Position numbers and translations under genes: made by a program
In this document: positions 49,300 through 60,505 of the stretch, piece after piece
How positions within the stretch are numbered: position 1 is the stretch's first letter
How the letters are laid out: each line of letters opens with the position of its first letter
The notes under the pieces: model-generated
The model's database searches: none
What the model was told of the DNA's origin: nothing
Seen by the model: the letters and a program-made list of their open reading frames with translations, nothing else
From: Primulina eburnea
Taxonomy: Eukaryota > Streptophyta > Magnoliopsida > Lamiales > Gesneriaceae
Assembly (NCBI RefSeq): GCF_022965805.1
Contig: NC_133103.1
Coordinates: forward strand, 30,326,626-30,390,625
Reading direction: 5' to 3'
Length of the DNA: 64,000 bases

Positions 49300-52200
49300 T
49301 GTAGGACCCGAAAATCAGATTACGTATAAGTCATGCATAATTTCTATTATTTAAATTAAATATGAAGTTTTAAATCATGATTATTTATTTGAAAAGTAGA
49401 TGTTTAGTTTTAATTTTTTTAAGATAAATACGCGAGGTCGGACCGGAGTTTGGAGGTTTGAGATAAGATTAATAATAAGACAAATATTCCTAATTTTAAT
49501 TTAAGTCAAGAAATAATTTAATTTGAAGAAAAAGAATATTTTAGGATTTATTAAATTAATGGTAGTCAAATAGTAAATAAATTCTATTAGGTTCAATATT
49601 TAATTAAAGTTTAAATAAAATTATGTGAATAAATGGGGATGAATTAATCTATGATAATAATATATTCAAGAAAATTAAACATAACATCTAAACATTTAAA
49701 TTGAGGTCATGTATGCCATGCAAAAGTTCTAAGCAAGATGCTAAACTAAAGTAATTTTTTAATGCATTAAAATAAATATAATGAAGGTTTAAAACCTTAA
49801 ACAATTAAAATGTAAGGTTTAAATAATAATATACTATGCAAATGAGTAATAAATTTGGTTAAGATAATTCAAAAGATTAGTAAATTCATTGTAGTCACCT
49901 CATTGGCCTTTAAAATGAATACCATTACTCACTTTTAATTCAATAAGTTATTGGTAAATTCAAATACTATAATTCATATAATTTCCCTCAACCTATTAGA
50001 CTATGAAATGAGCTTGATTGTGTTGCAAGAGTTTGGTGGGCATGCAACGGCAACTAGGAAGAAAGCATTCAAATAATATTCAAAGTTTTCACTTGTAACC
50101 TCCCACCTTAATGCATATTATGGTATATTTAACACCCTTGTAACCATCACCTCCATTACATAGCATCTCTTCATTCCATATACACGAAAATATCAGAAGA
50201 AAGGCTACTGAAATTGTGAAATAAAAGAATAAGAAAAGTTATAGCAAAGGAAATGAGAAAAAAACAATTCAAACCATTCAAAATCTCTTCCACTCCTTCA
50301 CTTGTAACTCTCATTTTAAGGCATATAATGTCACCTTTAACACCTATTAAATCATTCAGCCTCCTCACCTACATCCCCACAACCTCACCTTCGAAATTTC
50401 AGAAGAAAACAGCAGCAAGATAATTGAGAATAACAGCAGCTGAACAAGAAGGAAGCCAACTCCGATCCCGTCGCGTCGTATTGTCGTTTTGATTTGTTTT
50501 CTTCAAAACAAATTCCAGGCATGTATATATTGTTTCTTTTCTCTTCAATCAAGTCCTATAGATATTTTAAAACATGATATGTTCAGGATTCATGAGGCAA
50601 CACGAAATTTACAGCAACTTTACAAGAAAACTGCATATGCACACTCACGGCTTTTGATTTAGAACTTCACGGTTTGAGATGTTTTGATGATTACAGGGTG
50701 TTGCTTCGTTTCCAGGCTCACATGGCTGCTTCCAGGAATTTTTTAGAGTGTGTTAGGGTGTGGTTAGTTCGTTGGTTTAAGTCCATACACTCAGGAGAAA
50801 GATTTGACCGCACATGTCAATGAGTTACAGATTTTGTGTCAAGTTTCTGTCATTGAGTTGTTTGATGGGTGGTTTCGAATCTTGGCTGTCCTAGGGGCTT
50901 TAGCCATGGTTAAAACCCTTCCTTATCATGTCTAGGACGTGACGAAATCATCTTTTCAAAGCTTGTGTACATAGGTCCCTCAAATTTTTATAGAAACATG
51001 ACAAGTACCCTTCGGTTTTCAAAATCTGATTTTCTATGTGAGTATGATTTCGGTTTTGGGGTGTGTTTTGGATTGTGGTTGGCTTTTAGCCCGTAGCCAT
51101 GGTCCAAGCCATGCCTTAGGATGTTGGTAAGAGTCCTTGGGAGGTGGTTCAAGCCATTGGTCAATAAATTTTAGAGTTTACATCACAAACATCCAAGTTG
51201 CCACTGCTGGTTTTTTTTTACATGCAACTCTCATCTTTGGTTTTGAGGTTGGTTTGAGTCCTTGGTTGGCTTTTAGCCCATGGCCTTGGACTGAACAATA
51301 CCTTAATGAGTTAGGAAAGTCATGTTTTTGGCCGTTCGTGATTTGGTCGAGTTTAGAGGTCGTACGAGAATTTACGGTTAAAGGTGCCAAAATGACTCTC
51401 GAAAGAGTGTTTTATGTTTTTGGATTTCTTTCTACCTAATTTCATGTTTTATAGTTATTATGCATATTTTTCAGTATGTTTGGGGTATTTTTAAGCATGG
51501 TTAAATGTTTGTTTAATGTTGGTTCGGGTTGGTACGAAGCCATGGTTAAAAATCAAGTTGTTGGTCTGAATCGTCTCGTTTTTTGTTCTATTGTTAAAAT
51601 TTTGTCAAGTCAAGATTTATTGCATGTGTCACATATTAGAATTAAGTCGCAGCAAGCCTGGGGACGATTCAACTCATCCGGTAAAAATAAGGTTATAATT
51701 ATATTACGTGCATAAAAATATAAAATGTTTATTTTTGAGATATATGATATATATCTTGTGGCCACCTTATGCTTATGGGTTTGGAAGTCGGTAGGCGCAA
51801 CCGAGGACCTCTCCGCCCGGTGACTTACGACCGGTTTATGATTATGTATGGGTACGGACAATCAGTCCAAGGGCTGTGATTGATCTCTACCGCCCAGTAT
51901 ACTGTGGTTAGTCTGATCAGGCGCTTACGCTATGTTATGGGCCACTTGCTTAGAAACATTATCTCTACCAGAAAATTATGATATGTTATGATATGTTATG
52001 ACAGAGCTCTGTTGAGCAAAGCTTTTACGTATGGTTTTCAGATATGCACGTAGTTATAATTATTCATGATACGCTTTTCACCGTACGCTCTACGATACTT
52101 TATTTTTATGATGCATGCGATTTTATGTTATATTTACTTGTTATTCACGATATATACATGTTGAGTCTTTAGACTCACTAGACTTGATTGTTGTAGATAT

Positions 52201-52486
52201 TGACGAGGTCGAGACTGCGGGCGGAGACCAGTGAGCGATCTTGGGACAGCAGTAGTAAACCCGAGGACCTCATGATTTAATTTATGCACTTTTTATCATT
52301 CAAACTCAGTTTTAACATGTTGGATTATTTTTAAATTGTTGTTTGAAATACAATGTTGACTTCCGCTGTTATTTTAAAGTTAAAATTATTTACCTGTTTA
52401 TTTTATAAATTGGGCAAGTTATTTATTTATTTAGAAAAATTTTAATAATTCCGCAAAATTATGAATACGAAATACGGGCCTTTACA
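49300..52486 (+). repeat. LARD 3' LTR, family A (3,187 bp)
   Basis: Collinear with the 5' LTR with scattered substitutions and short indels, for example TTTTTTTTTACATGC against TTTTTTTTTTACAGC near 51215. Ends CGGGCCTTTACA followed by TGGCA. Confidence 0.92.
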
Positions 52487-53389
52487 TGGCAGCCCCTTTA
52501 TGCACATAAACAACACAATTTGGACCAAAGATCCTACTTGAAAATTTCATGTTACACGCACAAACGAAAATTACATAAAGTGTCTCTTATTTTGCAAACT
52601 TTTCATGCATAAAACAAATAATATGATGTGTTGATGGTTTGAAGAAAAGAATAGGCGTGCTTTTGCGTAATTTACGCACGAAAAACTGTTGACGATGACG
52701 AAGAACGAAACAAGACTTTTGTCTAGAATCACCCTTGGCAATTCTCGAAAATTCCTTCAATTATTAAGCATGTGTGTGCCATGTAGTTTAGGTGGAATTT
52801 CAGAAGTGTGGCCGTGTGTATTAATGGTGGTGGGGGAGAGTTTTAATTGAAAGGGGTGTGTGGCCGATGGTTTTATGAGGGTTTGGGGTGGGGTTTTAAC
52901 ATTTTAAATACATAAATAATCACTAACAAGGCTTAGGCCTATTAAAGGTTAGGCCCAATAGTCTTTAACTAAAATAGTAAAATTAATTTTGGTAAAAATA
53001 GTTTGTGAATTAAATAGCCGGGTTGCCAAAAAGTTCGTATTTTTGTTGAAAAACCAACATATATAAAATTTACGTCCCGGTGTATTAAATCACCTCAAAA
53101 CCCCTCATTTTCAAAAATAAGAAAAATCATCGTTCATATTTTAAATAATTAAAAGTAATTATTTAATAAAAATATTTTCTATTTTTCAGCCATCGGTCTC
53201 TGTTCCTCGATCGCAACTTGAATAACCTTTAAAAATATATTTTAATGCAATCATGTAGAAAAATATATTTTACACATGTAAATATGCACAACATAATTAA
53301 TACAATTAAAACAATTAATTAAAATACAGAGGAATTTGATTAATCGTATGCATGTGGTTCGCGTGGACTTTAAAATATTCGGGGCGTTA

Positions 53390-55299
53390 GAAACTCCTAC
53401 CCGAGATTCTGCACAGAATCATGCAGGGGCGCGCGGCTTGATGAGGAGTGAGGTCTCGGTCCACGGCTCAGGGGCTGGGCTAGGGCGAGTCCTTAGTGTC
53501 CTAGGAAGGTGTACTAGAGGGTGGTTCGGGGGTTGGAGCGTTGGCTAGGTTCCTGAGTTCACCAACTTAGAGTCCTTGCAAAATAAAACTCTCGGCCAGC
53601 ATAGGGGGAGTGAGGGGTTCACGTTTTTGGGTTTGAGATGGTTTCTAAGTGATCTAATGGTTCAGAAGGGTACTCTAGTATGTTGGTAATGATTTGGATC
53701 AACATGGTTCGGGAGTGACTCGAGAAAATCGAAAGATGCCTCAGGGTCGAAGTTTATGTGTCATAATATGGTTTCTAAACTAAAATAATTGAAAAACGGC
53801 TCACGGGGATCGAGTCGTGGTTCATAGGGGCAAAAATAATATAAAATGACTAAATTTTGAATTTAGGAATTTTATATTAAAGTTCGGGATTTTTCGGGAT
53901 TAAAACACCGTTAAAACTATTAATTAAAGATAAATTAAAAATTTTAATGTTTAAGCTAAATAAAATTATGGGAAAATTATTTTAGGCTTAAATAATTATT
54001 TGGGACATGTTAGAGTCAATGAATTCAAGAAAAAGGCATAATCAAGGAATTTTACGTCTAGGGATAAAACGGTCTTTTTACACCTAAAAATTAGTAAACG
54101 TCATGGCAGTGCTCTAAATGATATTTTTATGATATTATGATTATTTTTAAATATTTATGAAATGTTCATGATTAAATTATGATTTTTAAATTTCAACGAG
54201 ATTTTTATGATTTAAGGAAGACATTTAAAAGAAATGTTGAATGCTTGGTTTCAAAAACAAAAATATTATGTTATGCATGATTTTATAAAGTGATGTGAAT
54301 GTAAAACGTTGAAAGAAGTGAAGTAATTGTGACTAATTCGATAATGATGGAGATATTGTAGGGCGACGATCTCAATGGCAGCCCGGCGACCGTATTTCCA
54401 TTATTACGAATATGAGGATATGAGGATTTGTGGTTAAGGTAAGAATGAGAATATTGTGAGGGGAAAATGCCCCAGAGGGAGCCCATTTATGGGAAAAGGC
54501 CCTAGAAGGAGCCCCAACGATCATATTCTATTCGAAAGAGGATAGGCCAGGGCCCAGTTGACCGGTGAGAGTGTTGCTGGTGTTCCCCGCCGTCCAGTAC
54601 TGCGGTTTCATGTAGATGTATCCATCGACTTTTGAGGTTTGAAGAAAGTCACAATTAACGATCTGAATTCAACAAAGGAAAAGGAAAATGAAAATGTTTT
54701 TGATCATGTTAAAAGGTTTTATGTTATGTCATGTTGAGGAAAAAGGAAAAAGTTAAGGTTTTATTTATGCATGTCATGAAATGTTATTTTTACGTAAAAG
54801 TATTTTCACTGTTGCATATGGTTCTATATGTATTATTTATTATAAAAATTATGGTGTGTTGAGTCTTTAGACTCACTAGGTGTGATGGATGCAGGTGAAT
54901 TTGATGGAGGTTTTGATGGATGATTTGACTAGACTGAAGGTGCACACAACCCGAGGACCAACGCTTCTACTTCTTCCGCATTTACGATTTATGAATCATG
55001 ATTTACGTTAAAGATTTTAAGACTGTTTATTTATGCCTTTGAGAGATTTTTGAGAGGTTTAATATGAGCTATACTTTTAAAATTTATTGCTTTTTAGGTT
55101 TGGTAAAACAATTGACGATTTCGTTTTATGACTATTGCACTTGATTTTTAAGATACTTGTTGGTTGGTTTATTTTTAGAAAAGGGTGCAAAATATTTTAT
55201 AAAAATATTTTTATACATGTGTGAGGTTCGACTGAGGGTGCTTAGTTTTAAAAAAAAAACTCTAGTACTTTTAAAGAAACAAAAAAGGCAGACGTTTCA
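53390..55299 (+). repeat. 3' LTR of G1, right part
   Basis: Resumes with CTCCTACCCGAGATTCTG, collinear with 26387 onward of the 5' LTR, and ends GGCAGACGTTTCA at 55299, followed by GTTAC. Confidence 0.88.
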
Positions 55300-55384
55300 G
55301 TTACCCTGCTAAAAATTATAGCTCTCACTCAGAGAATCAAAAGCTCACTCTTATTCGATTTATATGTAGCAGGGTAACTGAAAC
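55294..55384. repeat. 18-bp inverted repeat around an LTR-LTR junction
   Basis: GTTTCAGTTACCCTGCTA (55294-55311) is perfectly inverted at 55367-55384. The left arm is the G1 LTR end plus its target duplication plus seven flanking bases. The right arm ends in TGAAAC, the start of a minus-strand LTR remnant. The 55-bp centre carries AGCTCTCACTC and AGCTCACTC and is probably the continuation of the Sirevirus-like LTR. Confidence 0.85.
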
Positions 55385-55524
55385 ATATAATTTTTTTAAA
55401 TAAATACTCATGACTCAATAAATTTAAAAGAATGAATTTAAACTCTCATGCATAAAAATTATTTTAATATAAATAACAGTAATTATACATGGCTTATACG
55501 TAGTCTGATTTTCGGGACGTTACA
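55379..55524 (-). repeat. internally deleted family A LTR (~146 bp)
   Basis: On the minus strand it starts TGTAACGTCCCGAAAATCAG and runs collinear with the family A LTR start for ~120 bp, then ends ATATGTTTCA. Over 3 kb of LTR appears to be missing, while TG and CA ends remain. It is the 3' LTR of the minus-strand element fragment to its right. Confidence 0.65.
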
Positions 55525-56237
55525 ATCTACCCCCCTTAAATTGAATTTCGTCCTCGAAATTTGCTTATCCTTGATAATCAAAAAGTTTATATTCTTAATT
55601 CTATTATCCCAGCAATCCACGCTACCGTTGCGCTACTCTGATAAAAATTAAGTCCTAGGCTGTCTTTACGTTTCTTCAATCCAAATTAGATTGCCTACCA
55701 AAAATCTCGTTTGCGAATCGCAACTTAAAATGACTTATGGTAACTTAGCTTTACTTTACTATGACCTCGAATTCTGACTTTTCTCACCGTTCCCAATATT
55801 AGAATTGGTGGTTCAAACTTATCATATCTTACCTTCCTTATACTATACCCGTAATGTTCAACGACTTATTACATTAGTATTTACGCAGTTCGACTTAAAG
55901 ACTCTTAGCACCAAAGGTTAATGATCAAATTCTATCATCGGCAATACACTTAAAAGTTAAACCTTATCTTAACTCCATAATAATATTATCCCAATATCCT
56001 TGAATCGAATCATTATTTTACGTCACCAACCTTACGTAATTTAACTATTTACAAGTACATCCCAATTACAAAATTGTTGCAAATCTTAAATCTCGAATAA
56101 CGTTAACCCATAAAACCCAATTATACAAGATCGACCTTCTACCAATATTTTAAAGCCCTTCAAGTCCCAATTATATGTTTAAACTATTATCTTCCCAATT
56201 ACCATATAGTTGAGGCCTAAGACTCTGGATTTTCCTT
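55525..56237 (-). mobile_element. LARD internal domain fragment, second copy
   Basis: On the minus strand this matches about 48540-49299 of the LARD: polypurine tract AAGGGGGGTAG, TTTCGAGGACGAAATTC, TTATCAGAGTAGCGCAACGG, and further blocks up to the AGACTCTTAGG-type segment. At ~56237 it joins the middle of a family B LTR, a junction that needs a deletion or recombination. Non-coding. Confidence 0.8.
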
Positions 56238-59200
56238 GTGCACCCTCTCAGGACCCTAAGGACCTATCCCAACCCAGCCCAGCCCAGCCCAAAGCCCCCT
56301 GGCCGAGCACCTGTAATATCCAAGCTTGGTGATCGGTATGGTTTAGGATTTCTTATGTTTATTGACTATTTGGGTAAGTTTAAGTATAGTTTTGATGTTA
56401 AGGATGACGATTTATGATTTATAGTATTGTTGATGATAGATGTTGTGTAGTTCGATTGTAGCATCGTTACGATTAAATTTATGATAAATGGTATGTTGAT
56501 CCAAATAAGGTGAGGCCAATTGGAGTGGTTAGATAAGACATAGAGGTGTAACTTTGTTGTTTTGGGTTTTGTTCAAATCATTGTGGAAGATAAGCTAAAA
56601 GAGCCCCGAAGTGTGTCGAGCGTTTCGTCGTTGCTCCAGTGACACATGTTGGGAGAATGGGCATAACGTTTCACTCAGACCTCCAAATGATCTGATATTC
56701 GGAGGGATTCAAGAAACGACATAGGGCTACAATTTTCATGTTTACCACTTTGGCTAATTCGGAAGAAAAAGTGCAGTTTTGGCCCTTGGACGGAGGGTAA
56801 ATGGACCCCACATGGACCCCTACACGGGGTCCGGGTCTGGCCAGGAAAAATGGATGATTTTCCGTGTGTACACGGACCTATACACGGAGGGAGGCACGTG
56901 GTCCGTGTCTGGGGCGTAGAAAACACATTTTTAAGAGTTTCTAAGCCAATAAGTTAGTCATTTCCCTCATTTCTTTCCCCTCATTCCCGAAATTCTCTCC
57001 TTGGAGCTAGGGTTTCCTCATTTCCTTTCAATTCTTTTCTTTGATTCAAGTCTCTTGGTGGATTATTGTTGAGAGAACTAAGTTATCATTGGTTCAAGGA
57101 GCTAAGATAAGCATTTTGGTTTAGTTATTCTTGGTTTTGGTATGAGAGATGATATGGGTTTGTTGATTGTGTTGGTATTTTGGATTAAATGGTTTGATTG
57201 TGGGATTATTGGGTTCTTGATGGTGTTATATATGATTTATTGTTGTAGGAATTCAACCAAGAGATTAGTTGAAGGTTTTCTTGTTGGTTGTTGTGCTCAC
57301 ATGATAGTATATGTATTGTGTTTCAATGGTTTTAACATGTTATTCCCTTCCATTTGATTCATATTATGTATTGATATACTTGGTTATATATTAGAGACAA
57401 TTGAATGTCTCAATTGTGAAAAAGGGAATACAAAAGAAAGAGTATGCAAAGTGTTTGATGAAATGTCAAAGTGAGAGTTTCAAATGATTTATGGATTGAT
57501 AGATACATAGTCAGATATTGCATTCAATTAGTTGATCAACGACCATAGGCTTATATCCTTCAGAGTTGTCGATTTATATCGATGGGATATAGGTACAGAG
57601 ACAGAGATACTATATATATAAATATATATATCAATCCAACAGAGAAAAGAGAAATACCATCTTATTGTTATAGTATGCTATGTTATTCACGTTCCTAGAG
57701 TTGACGGTATTTATTGATTTCAAAGCCATGATTTTCAGAGTATGCTATGTATCATTGTTATGTAAAAGTTCCACTTGCTGAGTTTTATACTCATTTCAGT
57801 TATTTCATGTGATGCAGATAAGAGCGACGGGCCGGGACGTTGATTGTGGGCCGGAGTCATATGCATAGAGACGGAAGGAAGAAGATATTTTGCTAGAATT
57901 TTGGACATGATCACAAAAATGATCTTTTGCATTTTGTTGTATCATTTGATTGATCATGAATATACATTTGTTTGTAAATGTATTATGTCAAGAAATTTTA
58001 ATCCTTCCTCCATTTTCAAGAAAATTTTAATTTCCGCTGCTATTTTATTAAAACCGGTCAGAGGTGCCACATCCCCTCTCTTTCCTGCACCAGCACAACC
58101 TGCGATGTTCCTTACTTGCTCTCGGGTGGAGTCCTTGTTGGCAAGGACTCCTCCCAGCCCCTGGTTATAGAGTCCTAGCATGGCTAGGATTCTTCCCCTG
58201 ACCGAAACCAAGACCCAGCTGTGACCCAAGCTAGGCCATGAAAAGCTTTCCCCTACAACAGAACACCTAGCCACCAATACGTGCAGTTGGGTCCAGCTGG
58301 AATCTATTTCTTGTGCAGCTTTTTTGTGTGTGTTCTAGGGACTTATAAATTGTGTAAAAAAATATCCTTTCAATTCCTAATCATGGCAGCTCCTTAGGTA
58401 CATGAATTTCATGATTTATGGAACAAAGATCAAGCTTTAAAATCACCTTGGATGCACAAATGAAAATATATCAAGGTGATCTTCGTTTTTCATGCAATTT
58501 CAAACATAAATACATAATATGGTGTGATGATGAGTAAAGAAAGAATATGGCATGCCTTTGCCTTTTAAACGCACGATTTTTACATCGATGAATCGAAGAA
58601 CGATGGCACGATGAACCCTTGAAAACCTTGAAGAAGTTAGATGCTTTTTCCCTTCAAAATTTAGTGTGTGCCGTGTACTTTTGGAATGAAAAGAGTCCTG
58701 AATTTGTGTGCTACGGTGGGCGTGAGTTGTGTTGTAAATTGTGGAGTTTTTGCACTTTAAATAATATTAACACACTAACAAAGCCTTGACCCATTAGGAA
58801 AGTTAATTAGGCCCATTAAGTTTATTAGTGCTTAATTAAAATATTAAAAATTATTTTGTTTAATAAAGTTAGTGAATTTATTAGTCGGGTTCCAAAACAT
58901 TCGAATTTCTGTGGAAAAAACAAAATCGATAAAAATTACGTCCCATCGTATAAACTCACCTAAAAACCGTTTATTTTCAAAAATAAGGAAAAGCATTATC
59001 CATATTTTAAATAATTAAAAAAAGTTATTTAATAAAAATATTTTCTATTTTTCAGCCCTCGTTCTCTGTTCCTTGATCGCAACTCGAATAATCTTTAAAA
59101 ATACCCTTTTTAATGGAACCATGTGGAAAAATATATTTTATACATGTCAATATGCACAACATAATTAATTTATGCAATTAAAACATTTAATTAAAATACA

Positions 59201-59263
59201 AAGGAATTTAATAACTCAAATGCATGTGGTTCGTGTGGACCTTAAAATTTTCGGGGCGTTAAA
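56238..59263 (-). repeat. 3' LTR, family B, truncated and split
   Basis: 56238-56311 and 58072-59263 match about 62581-63832 of the intact 5' LTR; the part that would lie further left is deleted. The inverted repeat with arms GAGTCCTAGC/GCTAGGATTC is at 58170-58192. Confidence 0.82.
56312..58071 (+). repeat. solo LTR, fourth gypsy family (1,760 bp)
   Basis: Starts TGTAATATCCAAGCTTGG and ends AGAGGTGCCACA. Flanks GCACC and TCCCC each differ by one base from GCCCC, the target in the sister LTR at about 62636, so the duplication was probably GCCCC. It contains CACGGACC/GGTCCGTG motifs (56810-56915) like those of family D. Open frames inside are not gene-like. Confidence 0.8.
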
Positions 59264-60491
59264 ATTTTCCCTCCTTAAATTGAATTTCATCCTCGAAATT
59301 CTTTTATCCTCGATAATCAAAAGTTTAGACTTAGTTCTAGTATACCAAAAATCCACGCTTCCACTACGCTATTTGATAAAACTTAAGTTCTAGAATATCC
59401 TTACGTCTTCTTGATCCCAATTAATTTTTTTTTTTTCTAAATCCTTGTTTTGCAATTCGCAACTTAAAAAGACCCATAATGACTTAGTGTTGTTACTATT
59501 ATAACCTTGAATTTCAATTTTTCTTACAATTTTCAATATAAAAAGATGGCTGACCATACTTACCGTATATTACTTTCTTTATGTTATACCCAAAAATGTT
59601 CATCAACTTATCTTAATTCAATCTTAAAATCCCAAACGCTTATGCTAACGCTTAGATTTTTCAAGCTTAATATTGTTTCATCCTTAAAAACCCTTGATTA
59701 GCATTCTTTATAACACTAAAACCAAGATATCCCAAGGTTTCAAATATTCTTAAAAGTCTAAATCATCGAAAACTCTAATCAATTAACCCATTTCTCACTT
59801 ATTGTTATACTAGTTCCCAAATTCCGTAATAATTAAAAAATAAATTCTTAATTTCCTCAAAAATTATCCTAATTTGTCCTTAATTTCGAAAATTTTACGA
59901 TTAACCCATAAGCTTTTGGCATTCTTATTCCCTTCTATAGGTTTCCCATAACATAAATTTCGAAAATTTAAACTTATTTACTCAAAAATCAATTCTCATA
60001 ACCAATCTTACCTTTCATGAAAACTTAAAATCGCAATTTATACATTTCTATACTCCCAAAGTCGTTACAAATCCTCGAATCATTATTATTTAAGAGTAAT
60101 TCCCAAAAATTAATTCAACTAGTAACCACAAATTATAAATATTTTCTTAGAAAATCTATATGTCCCAAAAGCATTCATAAATTAACTTATGGCCCAAAAA
60201 GTAGAATGTCAATACTAAAACCCAAAAATCAACATAGTCCAATTCCACCATGAAGCCAACATGCGTTAAAATCAAATAATTTCTTATTTCATATCGTATC
60301 ACGTATAAAAATTCCAAAGCATATAAATCATATATCCTCATAGAGCTTAAGCATGTGACGTAAACATAAAATTCATATACTTATGCAGGTAAAACATCAT
60401 AAAATCATATAAAGCATATAAAATTGCAGATTGAGGCTTGACGACTGATCTTTCCGGCGCTAATGGTGGCACAACCCTTTACAAGACATTT
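59264..60491 (-). other. short non-coding interior of family B LARD-like element
   Basis: On the minus strand the leader near 60440-60490 contains CTTGTAAAGGGTTGTGCC as in other gypsy leaders here. The 3' end is homologous to the LARD interior (GTAGTGGAAGCGTGGAT, AGAACTAAGTCTAAAC, TTCGAGGATGAAATTC). Stops are dense in all frames. Confidence 0.8.
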
Positions 60492-60505
60492 GCTCTGATA
60501 CCAAC
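60492..60505 (-). promoter_or_regulatory. primer binding site, minus strand
   Basis: GTTGGTATCAGAGC on the minus strand directly beside the 5' LTR; initiator methionine tRNA primer site. Confidence 0.85.

Larger units (their letters stand above)
43446..52486 (+). mobile_element. complete non-coding LARD-type element (9,041 bp)
   Basis: Two near-identical LTRs (43446-46623 and 49300-52486), primer site, polypurine tract and perfect TGGCA duplications (43441-43445 and 52487-52491) make the structure complete. The 2,676-bp internal region has no gag or pol and no open frame of 60 codons or more. This fits the class of large retrotransposon derivatives (LARDs): long LTRs, non-coding interior, mobilised in trans. 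LTR copies differ by roughly 1-2 percent by eye, so it inserted recently. Small open frames inside the LTRs are present in both copies and are not genes. Confidence 0.92.
40870..53389 (-). repeat. solo LTR, family B, split by the LARD
   Basis: Begins TGAAACGTCTGCCC at 40870 and ends CGGGGCGTTA near 53389; without the LARD and its extra duplication it is ~3.5 kb. It resembles the LTR at 60506-63832. Flanks GACAC (40865-40869) and GAAAC (53390-53394) are a one-mismatch candidate target duplication, assuming the terminal CA was lost. It contains a CATATT-rich simple repeat (about 41480-41590), CGTATT repeats (41836-41862) and a GAGTCCTAGC inverted repeat near 43217. Confidence 0.82.
25245..55299 (+). 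mobile_element. G1: Ty3/gypsy chromovirus opened by nested insertions
   Basis: 5' LTR 25245-28278, primer site 28279-28292, gag, possible intron, pol, polypurine tract and 3' LTR (39743-40869 plus 53390-55299) are in canonical order, with GTTAC duplications on both sides. RT, RNase H and integrase order plus the chromodomain-like tail place it in the plant chromoviruses (Tekay/Del-like by inference). Two solo-LTR insertions, each with its own nested insertion, account for most of the 30 kb. LTRs differ at several percent of positions in the first 75 bp, so it is older than the LARD inside it. gag and pol are both broken. Confidence 0.88.

Noticed and set aside
57142..57357. 71-codon hydrophobic open frame that could be a membrane peptide
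   Set aside because: T-rich LTR sequence between transposon termini; hydrophobicity follows from T-rich codons.
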